Below, in pieces: positions 46,571-54,540 of a stretch of DNA of 64,000 nucleotides. The notes under the pieces are model-generated. The model was not told the DNA's origin, ran no database searches, and worked only from the letters and a program-made list of their open reading frames with translations. The position numbers and the translations under genes were made by a program. Position 1 is the first letter of the stretch. Every line of letters begins with the position of its first letter. The DNA is from Aurantiochytrium sp. KH105 (Eukaryota > Sar > Bigyra > Thraustochytrida > Thraustochytriidae), in assembly GCA_003116975.1 (NCBI GenBank), contig BGKB01000016.1, positions 251,127 to 315,126 of the forward strand. The letters are read 5' to 3'.

Positions 46571-47500
46571 ATGGCAAGTCTGACGGTTATACAGCAGCTC
46601 GCTCGCTAGATCGCAGCCAAGCTAGACGATGATGTGCCCGCTTGCAAGAAGGGCGCGAGCGTGCTGAAGACGGCTCTCCTCGACCTCGCTTCGCGTGACG
46701 AAGAGCTGCGCAAAGACGGGGTCGATCTCGTGCAAATCGACTCGTATTTGCGCAGGATCGCCGACTTGGCTTCAGCCCTTTATCGGAGACTTTACACGTG
46801 CGCCCCCGGCAAAAGCGTGGGTCCTCCTTCAAACCGGGACGCTTCGCCAAGCACTGGCAGACGCGGAGGCGCTTGTGCAAAGCTGCCTCAAGTCGTGTGA
46901 ACTTTCAAACAGCAATCGCGAGCATCGCACTCCAGTCCATGACGACAGTGCTGCGGGAAGTCACGTCGAAAAAGTCCAGAAAGAGGAGGAGGAAGAAGAA
47001 CAAGCACTTGACGATGTAACCTACGTGCATCTATCCAACGAAAAGGTCCTTCTCTACACACTCAGAATGCTCGAGTCCTTTGCGGCAGCATCGGAAGAAT
47101 GCGCGAAACTTTTGCACGAGCGCTTCGCTGCCATGGCTGTGTTGAAGGCGATGCAGACGCATATCGCAAATGCTGAACTCCAAGTGTTGGGATGCAATTT
47201 CATTCTCACTTTCTCTTCCAACAAATTACGCATTGCTCAACTATTTTTGAGCTTGGTCCGGCAAAGTGCATTCTTGCGGCTATGCATGCGCACCCTCTTT
47301 GCTATGATGTGCAATACGTTGCTTGCAATATCCTACTTCAGGGCTGCAATGATCTAATATGTGTCAAGTACATGAAAGAGATTGGTGTCGCCGATGCTGT
47401 CGAGCGCGTGACTTCTGTATTTCCTCCCATCTATAGTGTAGAACGTTTGCGAGATCGCTTCTCCGATGGGACGGCCCAGCACCTCTCCCCTGGAATTTAG
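46571..47500 (+). pseudogene. Decayed paralogue of the helical-bundle/ARM family, kinase module absent
   Basis: This region repeats the first ~410 coding bases of the downstream gene at high identity (about 46598-47005 against 47876-48285). An ATG at 46571 is followed after 12 codons by an in-frame TAG (46607-46609), where the intact copy has a GAC. One extra base near 46766 (GACTTGGCTTC against GACTCGCTTC) shifts the frame. After the Glu-rich run, the intact copy continues into a pseudokinase. Here the sequence passes directly to ARM-like repeats (LRMLESFAAASEEC, KCILAAMHAHPLCYDVQYVACNILL), again split between two frames. The frame of the second part ends at 47500. At least three breaks make it a pseudogene; the missing kinase region is a deletion or an older domain difference. 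Confidence 0.75.
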
Positions 47501-47844
47501 ACAGATAAATGACGACCATACTCGTCCGATTCTCGTCACCCCTATTTGTGCTCTTTTGGTCTAACATTGCTCTGGTTTATCGAGGTCAATCAACTTCAGC
47601 GCTTTGCCTGGTCACGGTCATTGTTCGCCGCGGTCACTTGTGAAGGAAAGAGACGCTCCTGGTGTTTCAGCATTTCACGCAAGGAAGGGGGTGTGCGTGG
47701 GTGCACGCGTTCTCCGACTACGCGACAGTCCGAAATCGCGAAGGAGAGACGGGGAGGGGTCGGTGGGCGGGAGGGGGAAAGGGGGCGGGGGGGGGAAGGG
47801 GCGAGGACTCGCGCAACGACCAAACGTCGCACAGACTCACTACG
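47501..47844. other. Intergenic region between paralogues
   Basis: 5' flank of the intact gene, with a G-rich low-complexity run near 47747-47808. No gene seen. Confidence 0.5.
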
Positions 47845-50541
47845 ATGGATACTCCCAGCACCGTGCAGGCGATGGCTCGCGACATCGCAGCAAAGCTAGA
47901 CGACAATGTGCCCGCTTGCAAGAAGGGCGCGAGCGTGCTGAAGACGGCCCTCCTCGACCTCGCTTCGCGTGGCGAAGAGCTGCGCAAAGAAGGGGTCGAT
48001 CTCGTGCAAATCGAGTCGTATCTGCGCAAGATCGCCGACTCGCTTCAGCCCTTTATCGGAGACTTTACACGTGCGCCCCCGGCAAAAGCGTGGGTCCTCC
48101 TTCAAACCGGGACGCTTCGCCAAGCACTGGCAGACGCGGAGGCGCTTGTGCAAAGCTGCCTCAAGTCGTGTGAACTTTCAAACAGTAATCGCGAGCATCG
48201 CACTCCAGTCCATAACGACAGTGCTGCGGAAAGTCACGACGAAAAAGTCCAGAAGGAGGAGGAGGAAGAGGAAGAAGAACAGGCTCGAAGCGAACTCGTG
48301 GCAATTCTCGAGTCTTTGGTGGAATCCAGCGCACTTCTCGAAGATCCCGAGCGAATTGTCCTCGCCATGATTCAGACGGATTCCAACGTCGATATAGGCG
48401 CTATTGTGGATGGCAGGACAGGATCTCAAAAGCATCGACGTGCAGTAAAGCATTTGATGTCAAAGCTCGTTCGCATGTTTGTAACGACGGGAGTCGACCG
48501 TGACGAAATCACAACAATCGACGAGGCTGCGAGCAAAGGCACGTGGTGCAAAGGGGACACGGTAGAAGTGCAAGTAGAACTGCAACGACGAAGCATTAAG
48601 AGCCAAAAGCAGCAACGCGCGATCATTTGTGAGATCGAGGAGTGGCGCAAGTTGGAGCACCCGAACATTGTCGGCCTTTTCGGGGCGTGCATGCTCGACA
48701 CAGGCTTGAGCTTGGTGGTGGAGCCGACAGACGTGGCGCTTTCCGCGCTCTTGCGCAGCGACAGAGACGACTTACCTGCCATATCAGATGAGGATAAGTT
48801 GGCCATCCTTCGTGGCGTGACTCGAGGACTTGTTTATCTGCATGGCGAGAGAGTGGTGCACGGAGCGCTTCGGCCTTGTAATGTGCTGCTGAATCGCGAT
48901 CTCGGCGCGGTGAAGCTGACGGGCTTTGGCGGCTCACGACGCACTGAGGCCGAGATCGACGACCCGACGACATTGATATACAAGGCTCCAGAGATTCTGC
49001 TGGCGCCTCATCGGTGGAACTCGCAGGTCGATGTCTACGCGATGGGCATGCTGATGTGGGAGATACACCATGGGGAGAGGCCTGTTTTGTTGAATGGGGA
49101 CCCGCAGTCAGGCGATCTCGCGATGCGCATTGTACGTGGGGAGCGACCCACCATTGCAGATGGGGCAAGGTTCGGTTCGGTCGGAGCTGAGGTGATGAAA
49201 GCATGCTGGAGTCACGCGGCCGGTGATCGTCCACGCACGGACGAGGTTGCGTCGATGCTGGAGGGGCGGAATGGGAGTCGTCGACGGTCGAGTCGGCTCG
49301 TGCGCAGTCTTGTGTCGGTTTTCCAGCAGCGTAAATGTAGCAAAGACGATCATGTCGTCACTCGCGAGCTGGTCCAGGGTCTAATACGCGATCTTGATGA
49401 GGAGCACGACACAGGAAAGTTGCTGCAAACAACTACTCTTCTTCGTAGCGCTCTTCTGGAAGAACACGCAAAACTTCAATCTGGAATCGCTCGCGCAGAG
49501 GCAAGGTCATGCGGAATTATACTCTACGTCAAACGACTGCTGGAAGATGACACCGTCGATCCACAAATTATTACAAATGCGCTCTGGGCGCTTGGAATTG
49601 CCCTCACTGGGGAGGGTTCCACTGATTTTCGTGCCGCCACGATACTTGAGCACGAACTTGGACCTTTGCTGATGAGTCGTCTCGACACAACAGAGTATTC
49701 TGTGGATATGCATGCAGCAGTCTGTCGAGTGATCAAGTCGTGTGCATTCGCAGGCTCGTCTGTCACGTCGTTACTTGGCGAGGAGCTTGAGGCTTGTGAG
49801 CTTATCGTGAACGTTATTCGCGCCCATCCCGAAAATCCAGATTTGCTCACAGAGGCATTCGGAGCCATACAGAATCTTACCTTCGAGAATTTGAGAAACC
49901 GAAACGTCTTTCACCATGATTTTTCGTTGGGCCTAGACCTTATTGAGGGCATGAGGTTTCACATGGGAAATGCAGACGTCCTCGAAAATGCGTGCTGTGT
50001 GGTGTGGAACCTTTCAGCAAATACGAGAATCGCAAAAGATATAGGTACAGATCTAGGCATTGGAATTGAAGTCATTATGGCCATGAATGGCCATCTTATG
50101 AATTCAGCTCTCCAAGAATCAGCGTGCTCTGCACTCTGGAACCTTTTACATGACGAAATCTCTGAGGAGCGTTTGTTCAACGCTGGCGCTGCACGCTCTA
50201 TTCTTGCTGCGATGCATGCTCATCGCAACAAGGAGGGCATCCAAGAAGCCGCATGCGGCGCATTGTATCGCTTCAAGGTACGGCGTGAACTTGTTTCAAT
50301 GCAGCTCGAGCATGCCATCCTCGCAGCAATGGAGTTTCATCCGCAGAACGTGCGTCTGCAATCGCTTGCGTGTGATCTCGTGTTGCGCTACTATCACACG
50401 TTCTTAACCACAGATTGTCCTCGTCCACTTGGCCTGCGACTCGCTGTTAAGCGAGCCCATGAGCGATTCTCCGGCGACTACCTCATTGCCCGCGTCGAGC
50501 GTCTGCTTTCGGCCGAGATTCCGCGCGATTGCAGGGAATAA
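47845..50541 (+). CDS. Helical-bundle / pseudokinase / ARM-repeat protein
   Basis: An 898-residue protein from ATG 47845. Residues 1-115 are amphipathic helices resembling the adaptor/HeLo-type four-helix bundle of MLKL and Cbl-like proteins (weak, pattern-level). A Glu-rich hinge (138-145) follows. Residues ~225-475 are a TKL-like kinase fold: EHPNIVGLFGAC, GLVYLHGERVVHGALRPCNVLLN, VKLTGFG, YKAPEILL, DVYAMGMLMWEI and DRPR. Catalytic positions are changed: the VAIK Lys is replaced (VEVQV), HRD is HGA, and DFG is GFG (G360). It is therefore predicted catalytically dead. Residues ~500-880 are ARM repeats (LENACCVVWNLSAN, LQESACSALWNLLHD, ARSILAAMHAH). A signalling scaffold role is likely; a cell-death role is speculation. 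The decayed copy upstream shares the N-terminal half only. Confidence 0.75.
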   Translation: MDTPSTVQAMARDIAAKLDDNVPACKKGASVLKTALLDLASRGEELRKEGVDLVQIESYLRKIADSLQPFIGDFTRAPPAKAWVLLQTGTLRQALADAEALVQSCLKSCELSNSNREHRTPVHNDSAAESHDEKVQKEEEEEEEEQARSELVAILESLVESSALLEDPERIVLAMIQTDSNVDIGAIVDGRTGSQKHRRAVKHLMSKLVRMFVTTGVDRDEITTIDEAASKGTWCKGDTVEVQVELQRRSIKSQKQQRAIICEIEEWRKLEHPNIVGLFGACMLDTGLSLVVEPTDVALSALLRSDRDDLPAISDEDKLAILRGVTRGLVYLHGERVVHGALRPCNVLLNRDLGAVKLTGFGGSRRTEAEIDDPTTLIYKAPEILLAPHRWNSQVDVYAMGMLMWEIHHGERPVLLNGDPQSGDLAMRIVRGERPTIADGARFGSVGAEVMKACWSHAAGDRPRTDEVASMLEGRNGSRRRSSRLVRSLVSVFQQRKCSKDDHVVTRELVQGLIRDLDEEHDTGKLLQTTTLLRSALLEEHAKLQSGIARAEARSCGIILYVKRLLEDDTVDPQIITNALWALGIALTGEGSTDFRAATILEHELGPLLMSRLDTTEYSVDMHAAVCRVIKSCAFAGSSVTSLLGEELEACELIVNVIRAHPENPDLLTEAFGAIQNLTFENLRNRNVFHHDFSLGLDLIEGMRFHMGNADVLENACCVVWNLSANTRIAKDIGTDLGIGIEVIMAMNGHLMNSALQESACSALWNLLHDEISEERLFNAGAARSILAAMHAHRNKEGIQEAACGALYRFKVRRELVSMQLEHAILAAMEFHPQNVRLQSLACDLVLRYYHTFLTTDCPRPLGLRLAVKRAHERFSGDYLIARVERLLSAEIPRDCRE

Positions 50542-51254
50542 CGAATACCTTTTTTTCTTTCCTTTCTCGTTCCAGGTCTTTGCTATTCCCATAATGTCCT
50601 CTAAAGATGCAGTCAGCTGCAAACTTTTCTCGTGAAGGCATTCCGAAACCCCAACCGAGGGTCCAGATTCGCCAGATTCCATTGGAAGGACAAAACATGT
50701 TTCCCAAACATCACAATCGTGCATTTTCATGGCATAACTTATTCGCCTTACAATACATGCCGATAGAAGAACAAGATCCATCACGCCCTTGTGCCCGGTG
50801 CAGGCATTCATGTTTATTCTTTCCCCCCAAAGTTGCCCATCGTGTTTGCCAACAAGGCTTGGCGCTTTTTCCTCACCTTTGCAAATTGCGAAATGATATC
50901 GAAATTAACAAACAAGCGAAACAAACAACCTTTCCCGATCCTTCGGGCCAGCCTTTGCGACACCACCTCAAAGATCGCCGGCGCTCTCAAAGACCGACCA
51001 TCCATCATTCTCGGACGGCGGCGGAGGGCGGCTCCGACGGAGCGTGAATTTTCCCGAGTTCGACCGATTTCGCCGGTGCCGGAGCGCAGCTCATCCTTCG
51101 GCTGGTCCGAGCCAGCGGGTCGTGCAGAAATACGGCGACGCCGCGACGCAGCAAGGCAAAGCAGAGACACGCGCTCGACGCGCAGCAAGGTGGACAGACA
51201 CGAGGGAGACCCGGCATCTGCGCTGCAAGGAAGAGCGCGTTGATCTCGCTGCCG
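50542..51254. other. Intergenic region between two same-strand genes
   Basis: AT-rich 3' flank of the pseudokinase gene, then GC-rich 5' leader of the decarboxylase-like gene. Overlapping short frames look like composition. No gene seen. Confidence 0.5.
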
Positions 51255-52694
51255 ATGGCGCCCAAGACCGAAGACGAACCGCTGACGGCGAGACAAGTGG
51301 CGGCGATCAAGGCCGCGGCGCAGCAGGGCCTTCTCGGCACGGTGGGCGTGCAAGAGGTGGGCGCGCAAGAGAGCGCAAGTAGCGATGGCGGCGCAGCTCC
51401 TTTAACGCTCGAGGCACTCGAGGCCGAGGTCCAAAAGAAACCGTTTGCCTTCCTGTACGACGGAGACACCTGGGAAGCCAATCTTGCGCACATGCGCGAG
51501 GAAACCTTCAAGGAGAAACACTTTATGCACGCCTGCGCTGTCAAGGCCAATCCTCTCGAGTACTTTTTGCGACGTGCTTGTGAGCTCGGACATGGCGCAG
51601 AGTGCGCGTCCATCTCCGAGGTGGTGCATTCGCTCGACGTTGGCTTTGCGCCAGATCGTGTTGTTTTTGACAGCCCTTGCAAGACAGCCGCTGAGATCGA
51701 GTTTGCGCTGCGCAAGGGCGTGCATTTGAACATGGATAATCTCCAGGAGCTTGCGCGTGTCGAGGCTATTCTCGCCTCGGGTCGCGTCAGCCTCACGCCG
51801 TCGTCCATTGTGGGCATCCGGGTGAATCCTCTCGTGGGCGCTGGCACCATTGCTGCATTTAGCGTATCGACGGGCAAGTCCAAGTTCGGCGTGCCCCTGC
51901 AAAAAACAGGTCAAGAGCGCGAGTCACTCTTGGCACGCGTCGTCGCCTGTCCGTGGATCAACGGTGTTCACGTGCACACTGGCTCAGGTGGCATGGGACT
52001 GGATCAACTGGTAGCAGGCGTGCGCACCGCCGTTGACTTTGCGCTTGAGATCAATGAACGCGCTGGCGAGCGACGCATTCGCACGCTCGACATGGGTGGC
52101 GGCCTGGCTGTCAACTTTAACGTGGCTCAGCAGCTTTCCGACTTTGCACCGTATGCTGCGGCTTTGCGCAAGGATGTGCCTGAGATCTTCGCTGACAATG
52201 TCTTTGACCGCGTTGTTACCGAATTTGGCGCCGCTGCCCAGCATAAATTCGCTCTGCTGGCCTCTCGCGTTGAGTACACAAAGTCCTACGACGGCGGCCG
52301 CATCGCGCTGATTCACGCGGGCTCGGACGTGTTTATGCGCGCTTGCTACTGCCCTGAAACCTTTGTGCACCATCGCGTGTTTGCCTTTTCATCAACAGGT
52401 GAACAGAAGGAGGTTTCCAAAAACGAGCGCGTGCCGACGGACATTGCCGGGCCCCTGTGTTTTGCAGGCGACGTGGTCGTTCGCGATGCCAAGATCGCGC
52501 CTCTCGAGGTCGGAGACATTGTCGCGCTCGCTGATGTCGGTGGAAACGCTTTGAGTATTCGAACAACTCACTGCAGTCGACAAGGACCTCAGGTGTTCGT
52601 CTTTCACGGTGCTGACGAGGCTCTGACGTTCCGCCAGATCCAGGATGTCCAGCCCGTCCGCGACTCTGTGCGCCAGTGGAAATGTCGCGAGTGA
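51255..52694 (+). CDS. Fold-III PLP decarboxylase-like protein (diaminopimelate/ornithine decarboxylase family)
   Basis: A 479-residue protein from ATG 51255. It has the alanine-racemase-fold barrel: the PLP lysine K97 in HACAVKANP, a GHGAECASISE step, SKFGVP, the glycine-rich HTGSGG (241-246), DMGGGL (279-284), TEFG and GPLCFAGD near the C-terminal beta domain. LysA and ODC families share this order. LysA makes lysine from meso-diaminopimelate; ODC makes putrescine. Some positions differ from the active-enzyme consensus: EPGR reads TEFGA (Arg lost), the CESxD loop reads CFAGD, and the GAY loop reads GGNA. So the substrate, or activity at all, is uncertain. No transit peptide is obvious. The TTG at 51240 was not used because an ATG follows. 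Confidence 0.65.
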   Translation: MAPKTEDEPLTARQVAAIKAAAQQGLLGTVGVQEVGAQESASSDGGAAPLTLEALEAEVQKKPFAFLYDGDTWEANLAHMREETFKEKHFMHACAVKANPLEYFLRRACELGHGAECASISEVVHSLDVGFAPDRVVFDSPCKTAAEIEFALRKGVHLNMDNLQELARVEAILASGRVSLTPSSIVGIRVNPLVGAGTIAAFSVSTGKSKFGVPLQKTGQERESLLARVVACPWINGVHVHTGSGGMGLDQLVAGVRTAVDFALEINERAGERRIRTLDMGGGLAVNFNVAQQLSDFAPYAAALRKDVPEIFADNVFDRVVTEFGAAAQHKFALLASRVEYTKSYDGGRIALIHAGSDVFMRACYCPETFVHHRVFAFSSTGEQKEVSKNERVPTDIAGPLCFAGDVVVRDAKIAPLEVGDIVALADVGGNALSIRTTHCSRQGPQVFVFHGADEALTFRQIQDVQPVRDSVRQWKCRE

Positions 52695-53452
52695 AAAAAT
52701 GGGACAACCGTATAATAGGCCTAAGTAAGGTAACAGTAGTACGCATCTTGGCTGTAACTGCGGCTCTCTCGGGGCCCTAATTTTTTTTTTCCCTCGCCTC
52801 GTTCAGCAGTTGGCCCAGTAGCACCTCCTAGCTGCAACCTAATGCAAACGGTGGTTAGTTAGCGCAGGAGCAGGGACGGGAAAAAAACCAGGCGGCCTGG
52901 GCGCAAGTGGGTTATCCAGGGTCCGCGGAAGTTGAGAATGGCAAAGCAAGTGCCGCGATGCGCGAGAGTTTCACTTGTGGCGCGCAGATAGCCCACTTGC
53001 GCGGCGCGGAAAGAAGAAAGAAAAACAAAACCAGAACGAGCAGCAAGAAAGAAGCCCGAGACCAGGTGCGTGAAGCGCGGCGCTCCGTCTCGCTCGCTCG
53101 CTCGCTCGCTCTCGCGGCGCGGCGCGGGCGGAGACCCTTCGCGAGCGAGCGCGCCTCGAGCCGCTCTCGCCTCCCTCTCTTCGTTCCCTCGTGCCCGCGT
53201 GCGGCGCGCGCAAGTGGGACTCTCGTGCGATCGGGATGAGACCACGAGGCGAGCGCGTCGGGCTTTATGGCGACGTCTGCTTGGCGTCGCGTCGCGTTGG
53301 CGGCCGCCGAGAGCGACGCGAGAGCGAGAGTGAATAGCGGAGGAGGAGAGAGAGGAACAGAATACTGACAGCGCCGTCTTGAACGAATGAACAAAACGAA
53401 TTGACAAACAAAGCAGCAGGAGTAGCGCCAAGAACGAACCAAAAGCGAAACC
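52695..53452. promoter_or_regulatory. H2A.Z promoter region with CGCAAGTGG elements
   Basis: Elements at 52901-52920 (GCGCAAGTGGGTTATCCAGG), 52929-52940 (AAGTTGAGAATG), 52946-52962 (GCAAGTGCCGCGATGCG), 52972-52977 (reverse CACTTG), 52987-53003 (reverse GATAGCCCACTTGCGCG) and 53207-53225 (CGCGCAAGTGGGACTCTCG). Two match the 30.5-kb forward element almost exactly. No gene is seen in this stretch. Confidence 0.5.
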
Positions 53453-53987
53453 ATGTCTGGCAAGGGCGGCAAAGGTGGCAAGGGCGGCAAGGGCGGCAAG
53501 GCCCCCGCGTCCAAGAAGACGCCCCAGTCTCGTAGCTCGCGCGCCGGTCTCCAGTTCCCCGTCGGTCGTGTCCACCGTTTTCTCAAGCAGCGTGTCGGTA
53601 AGTCGTTGTTGTCCTTTTTATCCTTCCTTTTAGGCGCCAAATGCGCAACCTCCATGGGAAAAAACACTCTCTAACTGAATCGAACTGAACGAACGCTTAT
53701 TAACGTAACAAACAGCTCTCAAGCAGCGCGTCGGTGCAACCGCTGCTGTGTACACGGCGGCCATCCTCGAGTACCTGACTGCCGAAGTGCTGGAGCTCGC
53801 AGGAAACGCGTCCAAGGATCTCAAGGTGAAGCGTATCACCCCGCGCCACTTGCAGCTTGCCATTCGCGGTGATGAGGAGCTCGACACGCTCATCAAGGCT
53901 ACCATCGCCGGTGGTGGTGTCATCCCGCACATCCACAAGTCTCTCATCAACAAGCCGGGCATCATGAAGAAGAAGGACATGCTCTAA
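53453..53987 (+). CDS. H2A.Z: Histone H2A.Z (two exons)
   Basis: Exons 53453-53597 and 53716-53987 give 138 residues. The intron 53598-53715 (118 bases) has GTAAGT at its 5' end, CTAAC near 53673 as a candidate branch point and CAG at its 3' end. The body is H2A.Z rather than canonical H2[69 protein letters not shown]. The N-terminal tail is a GGK repeat followed by [23 protein letters not shown]2A.Z marks promoters and affects nucleosome stability. The loop after HR reads FLKQRV-A-LKQRV instead of the usual HLKTRTTSHGRV, same length. The C-terminus is [10 protein letters not shown], not the common GKKGQ form. Confidence 0.93.
53598..53715 (+). other. Spliceosomal intron in H2A.Z
   Basis: GTAAGT...CAG, 118 bases. 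The exon ends next to it carry near-identical 19-base copies: TCTCAAGCAGCGTGTCGGT at 53581-53599 and TCTCAAGCAGCGCGTCGGT at 53717-53735. It is the only intron I could define in the window. Confidence 0.8.
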
Positions 53988-54540
53988 GTCGCAATCGTCC
54001 ACGATTCATTCTGCCCTCCTCGGGTAGCTCGATGTGCTACTGCAAAATCATTCTACCTTTCGTGGAACCAGCACTTCGCACTACAGAGCGCAAGAGGAAG
54101 ATCGATCCTTTCGAAGGAGATGCGGGGAGATACATCATTATGAACCCTCGTGTCCACCCCTTCATTGCCTTTTTCAAACGACGCGCATGTGCGCCACCTT
54201 CTTTTCATTGCTTACGTGCATGCACGAAAGAAATACAAACGCCCAGGAAAGCGAGCACCCGGCAAGCAACGCATTGCGAGGACTCGCAATTAAATGATTC
54301 AGCGCATTGCAAGTTACAGAAGCCTGCGCAACCTAGCTCATGTGTTTGCCAAGAGGCGGCCCAAAGGGAGAAGAGAAGAGTAGAGGCAGTATCATGTTGC
54401 CGCTCTCATTCTTGATCCAGGGCCGTTCTTTCTTTAGCAATCACATCACCACGGCCCGCCTGCGTTGCCTGACCTGCCTCCAAAGTAAAAATACAAAATT
54501 ATGCTCTTTTTTCATTTTCCCCTGCCTTCTTCGATTCATA
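53988..54540. other. Convergent 3' intergenic region
   Basis: 3' flanks of H2A.Z and the CCDC138-like gene. Short frames are not protein-like. No gene seen. Confidence 0.5.
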
